Source of the DNA: Sphingobium estronivorans
GTDB lineage: Bacteria; Pseudomonadota; Alphaproteobacteria; Sphingomonadales; Sphingomonadaceae
Direction: 5' to 3'
Assembly (NCBI RefSeq): GCF_008692605.1
Contig: NZ_LFCT01000002.1
Coordinates: 212,332-276,331, forward strand
Length of the DNA: 64,000 nt
Made by a program: the position numbers and the translations under genes
The notes under the pieces: generated by a model
Told to the model about the DNA's origin: nothing
The model's input: the letters and a program-made list of their open reading frames with translations, nothing else
Database searches by the model: none
Shown: positions 17,893 through 26,810 of the stretch, piece after piece
How the letters are laid out: each line of letters begins with the position of its first letter
Numbering within the stretch: position 1 is the stretch's first letter

Positions 17893-18153
17893 TCAATTCA
17901 ACGGCGGCGCGTTCCGCAGCCGTTCGATCTCATCGGACAGGTCCATCCCCTTGTCGGTGACGATCCGTTCCAGCACCCGCACCCGCTGCTCCAGCCTTTC
18001 GGTCTGCGCCGCATATTGGGCGGTCTTCTCGGCGGTTTCGCGCGACTGCGCTTCCAGTTGTCGTTCCTTCAGGGCCAGCCAGCTCCTGAACCCCTTCATG
18101 CCGATAGCGGTCAGGGGGATGAGCACCCAGATCCAGCTTGCGATGTGATTCAT
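17893..18153 (-). CDS. PspB-like small membrane protein with coiled coil (first copy)
   Basis: An 86-residue protein with an N-terminal helix (about 6-26, WIWVLIPLTAIGMKGF) and a long coiled coil (RQLEAQSRETAEKTAQ...) ending in EQRVRVLERIVTDKGMDLS. GAGGA lies 7 nt before ATG 18153. It follows pspC by 129 bp on the same strand. The TM-plus-coiled-coil plan and the LERIV motif tie it to PspB. Confidence 0.8.
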   Translation of the reverse strand: MNHIASWIWVLIPLTAIGMKGFRSWLALKERQLEAQSRETAEKTAQYAAQTERLEQRVRVLERIVTDKGMDLSDEIERLRNAPPLN

Positions 18154-18282
18154 CAGACTATCCTCAGTTCGGGGCCTCATTTGAGGCTATGCCGGCCTCC
18201 ATGCGGCGCTTCTGCGCCCGGTCAGACCGCCTTTTCGACCGGCGTCGGGATCGGTTCGATGAACGGCAATCCCCTCCCGCCT

Positions 18283-18663
18283 TCAGCGCAGGCTGTCGAT
18301 CTCGTCCGCGAGACGCGTGTTGCGGCTGGTATAATAGGTTTCGATGTCGGCCAGGCGCCGGTCGATGTCGCGGAACTTCGACCGGACATCGCGGGTGGAG
18401 CGGGCCGGATTGGACCGCACGCCCTGCCAGAATTTCTCGTCATCCCGGTCGGCATAGAGGCCCAGCGGCTTGTTCTCGGCAAAATAAGCGGCGGCGAAAT
18501 AGGCGATCAGCGACCAGGGGAAGGCCCCCATCAGCGTCACCAGCACCGCGCCGACCCGGACCCAGACCACGTCGATCCCGGTATAGTCGGCAATGCCGGC
18601 GCACACGCCCATCCACTTGCCATTCTGCTTGTCGAGATAGAATTTGGTGCGACGGGCAGCCAT
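18283..18663 (-). CDS. pspC: Phage shock protein C
   Basis: A 126-residue PspC-domain protein. The opening FYLDKQNGKWMGVCAGIADYTGIDVVWVR is the signature, followed by a hydrophobic segment (VGAVLVTLMGAFPWSLIAYFAAAYF, about 35-60) and a soluble C-terminal helix with SKFRDIDRRLADIETYYTSRNTRLADEI. PspC is an inner-membrane sensor that, with PspB, draws PspA off PspF under envelope stress. The start at 18663 lies 1 bp after the pspB stop, with GGAGG inside the end of pspB. Confidence 0.92.
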   Translation of the reverse strand: MAARRTKFYLDKQNGKWMGVCAGIADYTGIDVVWVRVGAVLVTLMGAFPWSLIAYFAAAYFAENKPLGLYADRDDEKFWQGVRSNPARSTRDVRSKFRDIDRRLADIETYYTSRNTRLADEIDSLR

Positions 18664-18664
18664 T

Positions 18665-18961
18665 TCAGTTCCTCCGGTCGGGGTTTTGGCGGTCGATATT
18701 TTGGCGGTCGAAGTCATAGGCCTCGTCCTGCGAAGGGCGGACGGGACGAAAATCGGGATTGTCGGCGGCGACGATCCTCTCGACCGTCTGGAGCCTGTCT
18801 TCCAGCCGCCGGGCGAGCAGGTGAAGCTCATCCAGCAGCTTTTCGTCCTCATCGGTGATCTTGGGGGCCTGCTTCCATTTGGTGACATAGTGGAAGATCA
18901 GCCAGGGCATGCCGATAAACAGCATGCCGCAGATCATGATCGGTAGAAAAACATCCTCCAT
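18665..18961 (-). CDS. pspB: Phage shock protein B
   Basis: A 98-residue protein with an N-terminal membrane helix (about 3-24) and a cytoplasmic coiled coil DEKLLDELHLLARRLEDRLQTVERIVAADNPDF, the standard PspB arrangement. It is slightly long because of a polar tail rich in D, R, Q and N (DRQNIDRQNPDRRN), a short local repeat. It starts 3 bp after the pspA stop and is coupled to pspC. Confidence 0.92.
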   Translation of the reverse strand: MEDVFLPIMICGMLFIGMPWLIFHYVTKWKQAPKITDEDEKLLDELHLLARRLEDRLQTVERIVAADNPDFRPVRPSQDEAYDFDRQNIDRQNPDRRN

Positions 18962-18964
18962 GGA

Positions 18965-19645
18965 TCACCCTTCCCTGTTTCCACTGGCGTTCATGCTCGC
19001 CTTGAGCGCGGCGAGTTCGGCATCGACCTTGTCCGACGCCTTCAACTCGGCAATCTCTTCCTCCAGCGTCTTGGGCGCGGCGCCCATTCCGGCGGCGTCG
19101 GCGCGGCCTTCGGCCATGTCCACGCGGCGTTCCAGCATCTCGAAGCGGGCAAAGGCGTCGTTCACCTTCTCGCCGGCATAGGCTTCACGGACGCGGAGGC
19201 GATTTTGGGCGCTTTCCATCCGGGTCACAAGACCGTTCTGGCGGGCGCGGGCCTCGCGCAGCTTCGCCTGGAGCTTGGCGATGTCCTCTTCCGAAGCCCG
19301 CAGCGATTCGTCCAGTGCCTCGATCTCATGCGAAAGCTGCTCGGCCATATCGGTCGCCTTCTGCTTTTCGACCAGCGCGGCCTTGGCCAGATCCTCGCGA
19401 TCCTTGCTGAGCGCCAGCTGGGCCTTTTCCGTCCAGCTGTCCTGCAAGCCCTGAAGCTTGGCGATATGGCGCCGCATCTCCTTCTGGTCGGCGATGGTGC
19501 GGGCGGCGGACGCGCGCACCTCCACCAGCGTCTCCTCCATTTCAAGGATGATCATGCGGATCATCTTCGCCGGGTCTTCCGCCCGGTCGAGCAGGTCGGT
19601 GACATTGGCGGCTATGATGTCTCGGGTGCGGGAGAAAATACCCAT
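18965..19645 (-). CDS. pspA: Phage shock protein A (membrane-binding effector and PspF inhibitor)
   Basis: A 226-residue PspA/IM30 (ESCRT-III-like) protein, nearly all coiled coil. MGIFSRTRDIIAANVTDLLDRAEDP is the conserved amphipathic membrane-binding start, and DPAKMIRMIILEMEETLVEVRASAA follows. It inhibits PspF in resting cells and coats damaged inner membrane under stress. ATG 19645 is chosen by homology, with AGGAG 10 nt upstream. It is the second gene after the sigma-54 promoter. Confidence 0.95.
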   Translation of the reverse strand: MGIFSRTRDIIAANVTDLLDRAEDPAKMIRMIILEMEETLVEVRASAARTIADQKEMRRHIAKLQGLQDSWTEKAQLALSKDREDLAKAALVEKQKATDMAEQLSHEIEALDESLRASEEDIAKLQAKLREARARQNGLVTRMESAQNRLRVREAYAGEKVNDAFARFEMLERRVDMAEGRADAAGMGAAPKTLEEEIAELKASDKVDAELAALKASMNASGNREG

Positions 19646-19682
19646 TTGAACTTCACTCCTGGTACGAACTGTGGGGCGGACC

Positions 19683-19856
19683 TTACGCCAGATAGTGCAG
19701 GGCCGCTGGGCAATCATGGGTGGCAGGCATGGGCAATTCGCTGGCGCGGGCCGGGCCGACCGCCGAGAGGATCAGGGTCGATCCGAACAGGACGGAGGCG
19801 ATGGCGACGGACAGCAATTGACCGATTTCACGAACCTTGGGGCTTTGCTTTTCCAT
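19683..19856 (-). CDS. 57-aa secreted or membrane peptide, first gene of the psp transcript
   Basis: A 57-residue protein from ATG 19856, with AGGAG 8 nt upstream. It has a short charged start (MEKQSPKVREIGQ), a hydrophobic stretch (about 14-34, LLSVAIASVLFGSTLILSAV) ending in ARAS, then a short tail with one cysteine. It could be a signal peptide with a 20-residue mature peptide, or a single-span membrane protein. It begins about 60 nt downstream of the sigma-54 promoter and 37 bp before pspA, so it should be induced with pspA. No family recognised. Confidence 0.68.
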   Translation of the reverse strand: MEKQSPKVREIGQLLSVAIASVLFGSTLILSAVGPARASELPMPATHDCPAALHYLA

Positions 19857-19926
19857 GACGAAAACTCCTGAACCTTGGCCTTCATAGGGGACCGCCTGAT
19901 TGGTCGGCGGCGTTGCTTTCCGATAT

Positions 19927-19943
19927 TGCAGAAGGCGTGCCAA
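19927..19943 (-). promoter_or_regulatory. Sigma-54 promoter of the psp operon
   Basis: On the minus strand the sequence is TTGGCACGCCTTCTGCA. It has the invariant GG at -24 and GC at -12 with exactly 10 nt between them, and matches TGGCACG-N4-TTGCA at all but one base. It points at the 57-aa gene and pspA, and the divergent gene is PspF, the sigma-54 activator. Transcription would start near 19916. Confidence 0.88.
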
Positions 19944-20032
19944 TTTTGAGAAATGGCGGAATTGCGGGATTTTTTACGACCGTCAAAATATAGGACTTGC
20001 CGAAAGGTGGGAAATTTCACCATAAGTTGGGC

Positions 20033-21049
20033 ATGGAGAAAAATACCCAGTTTGTCGGCCAGTCGCTGGCCTTTCTGGATGCGGTCGAGCAGGCCGGGCG
20101 CGCCGCCGAACTCAACCGGCCGATCCTGGTGATCGGGGAACGCGGGACGGGCAAGGAGCTGATCGCCGAGCGCCTCCACCACCTGTCGACGCGTTGGGAC
20201 GGGCCGCTGATCGTCATGAATTGCGCCGCCTTGCCGGAAACGCTGATCGAGGCGGAACTGTTCGGCCACGAACAAGGCGCCTTCACCGGCGCGGCGCGCG
20301 CGCGGGCGGGACGGTTCGAGGAGGCCGATGGCGGCACGCTGTTCCTGGACGAACTGGGCACGCTGTCGATGGCGGCGCAGGAACGGCTGCTGCGCGTGAT
20401 CGAATATGGCGAGGTGACGCGGATCGGCGCGTCGAAACCGGTGATGGTCGATGTCCGCATCGTCGCGGCGACCAATGAGGACCTGCCGGCTGCCGCCGAT
20501 ACAGGGCGCTTCCGGCCCGACCTGCTGGACCGGCTGAGTTTCGAGGTCATCACCCTGCCCCCGCTGCGCGCTCGGGAGGGGGATGTCGCGGTGCTGGCCG
20601 ACCATTTCGGGCGGCGCATGGCCGCGGAGATCGCGTGGCCGCAATGGCCGGGCTTTTCCGCCACCTGCATGGCCGAGCTGGAGGCGCATGACTGGCCCGG
20701 CAATGTGCGCGAACTGCGCAATGTGGTGGAGCGGGCCGTCTATCGTTGGGCCGATCCTGTCCGGCCGATCGCGGCGATCGTGTTCGACCCCTTCGCCTCG
20801 CCCTGGAAGCCCAAGCCGCTCATGCCCGCCAGAGAGGGGGCTGCTCCTGCGCTGTCAACGGCTCCGGGCGGGAATGGCCATGACGCAGTCACCGACCTTA
20901 AATCCGCCGTCGATGCGCATGAGGCCGCCATCGTGCGGGCGGCGCTGGAGCGTTACCGCTACAACCAGCGCGCGACCGCCAAGGGTTTGGGCCTGACCTA
21001 TGACCAGCTGCGCCATTGCATGAAGAAGCACGGGCTGAGCGCTGGTTAG
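20033..21049 (+). CDS. pspF: PspF, sigma-54-dependent activator of the psp operon
   Basis: A 338-residue bacterial enhancer-binding protein with no N-terminal receiver or sensor domain, as in PspF. The AAA+ domain begins at once: Walker A GERGTGKE (35-42), the sigma-54-contacting GAFTGA loop (82-87), Walker B GGTLFLDELG, and the arginine-finger region. A Fis-type helix-turn-helix closes the protein (NQRATAKGLGLTYDQLRHCMKKHG). Start ATG 20033 follows homology. Just before it, 20006-20021 is an imperfect dyad (GGTG ... CACC) that may be an autoregulatory site. It is divergent from the psp operon. Confidence 0.93.
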   Translation: MEKNTQFVGQSLAFLDAVEQAGRAAELNRPILVIGERGTGKELIAERLHHLSTRWDGPLIVMNCAALPETLIEAELFGHEQGAFTGAARARAGRFEEADGGTLFLDELGTLSMAAQERLLRVIEYGEVTRIGASKPVMVDVRIVAATNEDLPAAADTGRFRPDLLDRLSFEVITLPPLRAREGDVAVLADHFGRRMAAEIAWPQWPGFSATCMAELEAHDWPGNVRELRNVVERAVYRWADPVRPIAAIVFDPFASPWKPKPLMPAREGAAPALSTAPGGNGHDAVTDLKSAVDAHEAAIVRAALERYRYNQRATAKGLGLTYDQLRHCMKKHGLSAG

Positions 21050-21050
21050 T

Positions 21051-21076
21051 GTCGTTCCCGCGCAGGCGGGAACGAC
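21051..21076. terminator. Hairpin between convergent pspF and the dehydrogenase gene
   Basis: Eleven-bp perfect stem, GTCGTTCCCGC (21051-21061) and GCGGGAACGAC (21066-21076), with a 4-nt loop, starting 2 bp after the pspF stop. There is no strong T-run on either side. It may be a bidirectional terminator, or a copy of a dispersed palindrome of the CGTTCCCGC type common in such genomes. Confidence 0.6.
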
Positions 21077-21087
21077 AAAGCCGTGGC

Positions 21088-21966
21088 TCAGCGCGTCGGG
21101 ACCGGCTCGGCGCCCGAATAATCGTAGAAGCCCTTGCCCGTCTTGCGACCGAGCCAGCCCGCCTCCACATATTTCACCAGCAGCGGCGCGGGGCGGTATT
21201 TGGGATCGCCGGTGGTGCCCTGGAGCACCTTGCAGATTTCCAGGCAGGTATCCAGACCCACGAAATCGGCCAGCGTCAGCGGTCCCATCGGATGGTTGAG
21301 GCCCAGCATCACGCCCTTGTCGATATCGACCACGCTGCCCACGCCCTCGCCCAGCGCGAAAATCGCCTCATTCAGCATCGGCAGCAGGATGCGGTTCACC
21401 ACGAAGCCCGGCGCGTCGAAGGCATGCACCACCTGCTTGCCCAGGCTGGCGGCAAAGCCCTCCACCGCCGCGACGGTTTCCGCGCTGGTGGCGAGGCCGC
21501 GAATGACCTCGACCAGCGCCATCACCGGCACCGGGTTGAAGAAATGCACGCCGACGAAGCGAGCCGGATCCGGCGCCGCCTGCGCCAGCCGCGTGATCGG
21601 GATGGAGGAGGTGTTCGACGCCAGGATCGCGTCGCTGGCCAGCAGCGCGCCGACATTGGCGAAGATGGTCCGCTTGATCTCCTCACGCTCGGTCGCGGCT
21701 TCGATCACCAGTTGGCAGGCGGCAAGCGGCGCGATCTCGCCCACCGGCGTAATCCGCGCAATGGCGGCATCGGCATCCACTTGCGCCAGCTTGCCCTTTT
21801 CCACCGCCTTGGCGAATTGCCGGATGATGCCGTCGCGTCCCTTCTGCGCACGGGGCAGGTCGACGTCGGACAGGATCACATCATAGCCCGCCTGCGCCGC
21901 CACCTGCGCGATGCCCGCGCCCATCTGGCCCGCGCCGATCACACCCACGGTCCGAATATCCGTCAT
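21088..21966 (-). CDS. 3-hydroxybutyryl-CoA / 3-hydroxyacyl-CoA dehydrogenase
   Basis: A 292-residue NAD-dependent enzyme that oxidises 3-hydroxyacyl-CoA, in fatty-acid breakdown or butanoate/PHB metabolism. It has the Rossmann [10 protein letters not shown] loop (about 10-19), SNTSSIPIT, the catalytic histidine block [11 protein letters not shown] and the C-terminal [15 protein letters not shown]. Length matches the stand-alone PaaH/Hbd type rather than FadB. ATG 21966 has AGGAAGG upstream. It is a single gene between psp and tol with no partner genes nearby. Confidence 0.92.
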   Translation of the reverse strand: MTDIRTVGVIGAGQMGAGIAQVAAQAGYDVILSDVDLPRAQKGRDGIIRQFAKAVEKGKLAQVDADAAIARITPVGEIAPLAACQLVIEAATEREEIKRTIFANVGALLASDAILASNTSSIPITRLAQAAPDPARFVGVHFFNPVPVMALVEVIRGLATSAETVAAVEGFAASLGKQVVHAFDAPGFVVNRILLPMLNEAIFALGEGVGSVVDIDKGVMLGLNHPMGPLTLADFVGLDTCLEICKVLQGTTGDPKYRPAPLLVKYVEAGWLGRKTGKGFYDYSGAEPVPTR

Positions 21967-22149
21967 AGCTGGAACCTTCCTACACTTGAAATCGCTCGTT
22001 CCCCGCCCCCGTAGCGCCATGATAGCCGGGCCGCCAGAGCTTCCGGTGGGCTGAAAGCGGACGGAAAGCCCCGGAGCGTCGGCGGAGCGCTTTTCCGTCG
22101 TTCATTTCCGGCTTTGCGCCGCGCCTGCTTGATGGTTAAAAGCCCCGGC

Positions 22150-22616
22150 ATGTCCGTTTCAGACCTGCTGCCCGCGCCGGCAACCGGAAGGTTCATTGCC
22201 GCCGTGCATCATTTCCCGCTGCGCGTCTATTTCGAGGATACGGATCTCTCGGGACTGGTCTATCACGCCAATTATCTGCGCTATATGGAACGCGCCCGGT
22301 CGGACATGCTGCGCATCGCCGGAATCGACCAGCGCGCCAATCTGGAGTGCGGCGAGGGCGTCTATGCCGTCACCGACCTGCAATTGCATTATCGCCGCCC
22401 GGCGCGACTGGACGACGATCTGATGGTGGTGAGCCGCGTCACCAAAGTGGGCGCCGCTTCATGTTCCATTCATCAGACGGTCATGCGCGATGATGAAAGA
22501 CTGACCGAAGGCGACATCACCGTCGCCTTCCTGACACCCCAGGGCCGCCCCCGCAGGCAACCCAAGCCCTGGATCGATATTTTCAGCCGTTTGATGAGAG
22601 GGGAAGACATCAACCC

Positions 22617-22620
<4 letters not shown>
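22150..22620 (+). CDS. ybgC: YbgC-type acyl-CoA thioesterase of the Tol-Pal locus
   Basis: A 156-residue hotdog-fold thioesterase with the signature YFEDTDLSGLVYHANYLRYMERAR (aspartate nucleophile region, about 27-50). YbgC is the usual first gene of the tol-pal operon and may act on phospholipid or acyl-ACP metabolism at the membrane. Start is uncertain: ATG 22150 is used, ATG 22132 is possible. Its stop overlaps tolQ as ATGA. Confidence 0.9.
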
Positions 22621-23336
<716 letters not shown>

Positions 23337-23352
23337 TGGGGGAGACGCTGTA

Positions 23353-23820
<468 letters not shown>

Positions 23821-23838
23821 GGGCCATAGGTCTTGGCA

Positions 23839-24801
23839 ATGGATCGTGCGGAGAAAATCGGCCTTGGCGTGGCAACGGCGGGACATGTCCTGCTGTTCGG
23901 CCTGCTGTCGACCGGCTTTCTGGCTACCCCCAACCCACTTAAACTGAACTCACCGCCGATGGACGTCAGCCTGGTGGACGAGGTCGCGCTGAAATCGATG
24001 GCACCGCAGGTCTCGACCCAGCCGCCCCCGCCCAGCGTCGCGCCCGAACAAGGCCCGACCGAGGACGCCGCACCCGCGCCGGAACCCGAACCCGCGCCCC
24101 AGCCCGAGCCGACCCCGGCACCCCCAGCGCCCAAGCCCGCGCCGCCCAAGCCGGTGGCGAAACCCGCGCCCCCCAAGCCGATGCCCGCACCGCCGAAAAA
24201 GGACGTGCCTGCGGCCAGGCCCAAACCGAAACCGGCCGCTGAAAAGCCCGCTCCGGCGCCGCCCAGGCCTGCGCCGGAAAAGCCCCGGCCCGCCGCCGCC
24301 GCACCCGCCAAGGCGGCGCCAAAGCCCGCAGCCCAGCCAAAGGCCAAGGCCCCGGCGCGCGCTTCGGGGCAGGGCAAGGCGGAAAAGCCCAAAGGGTCAC
24401 TGTTGGGCAAGGATTTCCTCAAGGGCATCGACACCGAGTCCGACGCCCCGCGCAAGCCCGCGCCGCCGCCCGCCGCCGCCATGGGTCCGGCGCAGAAGGC
24501 CGCGCTGGACGCGGAAATCCGCCGCCAGCTCAAACCCTATTGGAAATCCCCGACCGGGGCGGATGTCGAACAGCTCCGCACCTTCGTCGATGTGCAACTG
24601 AACCGCGACGGATCGCTGGCCGGCCAGCCGCAAATCTTCAACACCACCGGCATCACCGCCAGCAACCGCGCGCAGGTGACGCTGCATCAGGAACTGGCGG
24701 TCAAGGCGATCCGCCTGGCCGCGCCCTTCAAGCTCCCGCCCGATCTCTATGACGGCTGGAAATCCCTCCGCATCTCCTTCGACAAGAGGCTATCGCAATG
24801 A
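23839..24801 (+). CDS. tolA: TolA-like Tol-Pal energy transducer, proline-rich
   Basis: A 320-residue protein with one N-terminal membrane anchor (about 8-28), a long periplasmic linker (about 60-195) built from PAPKP/APPKP-type units with alanine and lysine, and a C-terminal TolA/TonB-like domain (RRQLKPYWKSPTGADVE... FKLPPDLYDGWKSLRISFD). Its position between tolR and tolB fixes the function. The linker is proline-rich, unlike the alanine/lysine helix of E. coli TolA. ATG 23839 is chosen; TTG 23833 is possible. It overlaps tolB by 4 bp. Confidence 0.88.
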   Translation: MDRAEKIGLGVATAGHVLLFGLLSTGFLATPNPLKLNSPPMDVSLVDEVALKSMAPQVSTQPPPPSVAPEQGPTEDAAPAPEPEPAPQPEPTPAPPAPKPAPPKPVAKPAPPKPMPAPPKKDVPAARPKPKPAAEKPAPAPPRPAPEKPRPAAAAPAKAAPKPAAQPKAKAPARASGQGKAEKPKGSLLGKDFLKGIDTESDAPRKPAPPPAAAMGPAQKAALDAEIRRQLKPYWKSPTGADVEQLRTFVDVQLNRDGSLAGQPQIFNTTGITASNRAQVTLHQELAVKAIRLAAPFKLPPDLYDGWKSLRISFDKRLSQ

Positions 24802-26147
24802 CCCCACCCTTCAGGACAGGAAAGGCCCGGGCCGCTTTTGGGGCCGCGCTCGGGGTTCTGCTGCTGGCATTCGCGCCCGTCAGCCAAGCGCAGCTCAGCG
24901 TCGACGTGACCGACGAATCCTCTTCCAATCTCAAGATCGTCGTGCCCGCCCTCCCGGCGCAGGCGGAGGTTTCCACGCCCGCCGGGTCCTCGACCGAACT
25001 GGGGCGCAAGATCGCCGAGGTGATCGCCTCCGACCTCAAGGGATCGGGGCTGTTCGATCCCTCGGGACCGAGCGGCATCCCGACCATCGCCTTCCCCGAA
25101 GTCACCAATCCCGCCTATGACAAATGGGGCGCCTATCAGGCACTGGTGCAGGGTTTCGTGCGCACCACCGGCGGGGAAGCGGACATCACTGTCGGCTGCT
25201 ATCTCTATGACGTGGCGCTGAAGCAGGAACTGACGCGGCAGGGCTATGTCGTCGCCCCGCGCGACTGGCGCCGGGCCGCGCATAAATGCGCCGACGCCAT
25301 CTATGCGCGCCTGTCGGGCGAAAGCCCCTTCTTCGACAGCCGCATCGCCTATATCGCGGAAAGCGGACCCAAGGGGAACCGCACCAAGCGCCTTGCCATC
25401 ATGGATTCGGACGGCGCCAACCACCGCTTCATCACCAATGGCCAGTCGATCGCGCTGACCCCGCGCTTTTCGCCCGATTACAAGTCGATCGTCTATGTGA
25501 GCTACCTGAACAACCGGGTGCGCATCTACATCTACGACATCGGCACCGGTCAGCAGCGGCTGGTGACGGAAAGCAGCAACCCGACCTTCGCGCCGCGCTG
25601 GTCGCCCGATGGCCGCAACATCCTCTTCTCCATGGCGATTGCGGGCAATACCGACATTTATCGCGTCCCCGCCAGCGGCGGCGCGCCGGTCCGGTTGACC
25701 AACGCGCCGGGCATCGATGTCGGCGGCAGCTATTCGCCCGACGGCCGCCAGATCGTGTTCGAAAGCGATCGTTCGGGCAGCCAGCAAATCTATGTGATGA
25801 ACGCCGACGGATCGAACCAGCGCCGGATCAGCCATGGCGGCGGCCGCTATGCGACGCCGGAATGGAGCCCGCGCGGCGACCTCATCGCCTTCACCAAGAT
25901 TTCGGGCGACTTCAAGATCGCGGTCATGACCCCCACGGGCGACAATGAGCGCATCCTGACCAATGGCTGGCAGGATGAGCAGCCCAGCTGGTCGCCCAAT
26001 GGCCGCGTCCTGCAATATTTCCGCACCACGCCCGGCCGCGAAGGCAGCAGCCAGGTGTGGCAGGTCGACCTGACCGGCGTGAATGAGCGGCGGATTCCGA
26101 CGCCTTTGAGCGGTTCCGATCCGGCCTGGGGTCCGCTGCTGCCTTAA
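24798..26147 (+). CDS. tolB: TolB, periplasmic beta-propeller of Tol-Pal
   Basis: A 449-residue precursor with a signal peptide ending near residue 33 (SQAQ). It has an N-terminal TolB_N domain and then repeated propeller units with SPDG/SPNG turns (RFSPDYKSIVY, RWSPDGRNILFS, YSPDGRQIVFESDRSGSQQIYVMNADG, EWSPRGDLIAF, SWSPNGRVL). It links Pal with TolA and the outer membrane. Confidence 0.96.
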   Translation: MTPPFRTGKARAAFGAALGVLLLAFAPVSQAQLSVDVTDESSSNLKIVVPALPAQAEVSTPAGSSTELGRKIAEVIASDLKGSGLFDPSGPSGIPTIAFPEVTNPAYDKWGAYQALVQGFVRTTGGEADITVGCYLYDVALKQELTRQGYVVAPRDWRRAAHKCADAIYARLSGESPFFDSRIAYIAESGPKGNRTKRLAIMDSDGANHRFITNGQSIALTPRFSPDYKSIVYVSYLNNRVRIYIYDIGTGQQRLVTESSNPTFAPRWSPDGRNILFSMAIAGNTDIYRVPASGGAPVRLTNAPGIDVGGSYSPDGRQIVFESDRSGSQQIYVMNADGSNQRRISHGGGRYATPEWSPRGDLIAFTKISGDFKIAVMTPTGDNERILTNGWQDEQPSWSPNGRVLQYFRTTPGREGSSQVWQVDLTGVNERRIPTPLSGSDPAWGPLLP

Positions 26148-26217
26148 TCCACATTATCGTCGGAACCGAAACGTCCCGACTGCGTAACGATTTTCAGACT
26201 ATATTGAGGAGCAACCC

Positions 26218-26730
26218 ATGAAACTTTCCCGCACCATGCTGGTGGCGACGGCCATCGTGGCCCTTGCCGCCTGCTCCAAGAAGGCCCCGAAGGAACTGCC
26301 CCCCGCCCCCGGCGCCGACACGTCCGCGCAGAGCACCGGCCCGACCACGCCCGCTGGCCCGGTCAAGGGCAGCCAGGAAGATTTCGTCGCCTCGGTATCG
26401 TCGGACCGCATCCTGTTCGGCACCGATCAATATGATGTCGATGCCCAGGACCAGCAGATCCTGCAGAGCCAGGCCGCGTGGTTGCAGCAGAACCCCAATG
26501 TCCGCGTGACGATCGAAGGACATGCGGATGAGCGCGGCACCCGCGATTACAATATCGCACTGGGCGAGCGACGTGCCAATGCGGCGAAGAACTATCTCGC
26601 CTCGCTGGGCATCGATTCCGGCCGCATCACCACGGTCAGCTACGGCAAGGAACGCCCCGCCGCCCTGGGCTCGGACGAAGCGGCCTGGGCCCAGAACCGC
26701 CGCGCGGTGACGGTGACCGTCCAATATTAA
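26218..26730 (+). CDS. pal: Pal, peptidoglycan-associated lipoprotein
   Basis: A 170-residue lipoprotein. The lipobox is in VALAACSKK (C19), then comes a short proline-rich linker and an OmpA-type peptidoglycan-binding domain (about 65-168) with GHADERGTRDYNIALGERRANAAKNYL. GAGGAG lies just before ATG 26218. It is the last gene of the operon, followed by a terminator; a cpoB/ybgF gene, often next, is absent here. Confidence 0.96.
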   Translation: MKLSRTMLVATAIVALAACSKKAPKELPPAPGADTSAQSTGPTTPAGPVKGSQEDFVASVSSDRILFGTDQYDVDAQDQQILQSQAAWLQQNPNVRVTIEGHADERGTRDYNIALGERRANAAKNYLASLGIDSGRITTVSYGKERPAALGSDEAAWAQNRRAVTVTVQY

Positions 26731-26770
26731 GAATTTCCCCTGAAGTCCTTGGGTCGCGCCCATGCTTCAT

Positions 26771-26798
26771 GGCCCGCCGGTCTCAAGACCGGCGGGCC
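26771..26798 (+). terminator. Intrinsic terminator of the tol-pal operon
   Basis: Eleven-bp perfect stem GGCCCGCCGGT / ACCGGCGGGCC (26771-26781, 26788-26798) followed by TTTCTTTT, 40 bp after the pal stop. It lies just before the convergent end of the efflux operon. Confidence 0.9.
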
Positions 26799-26810
26799 TT
26801 TCTTTTCCGG

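Noticed and set aside
21051..21076. Hairpin as a possible CRISPR or attachment site
   Set aside because: Single palindrome with no repeat-spacer series or integrase gene; best read as terminator or dispersed palindrome.
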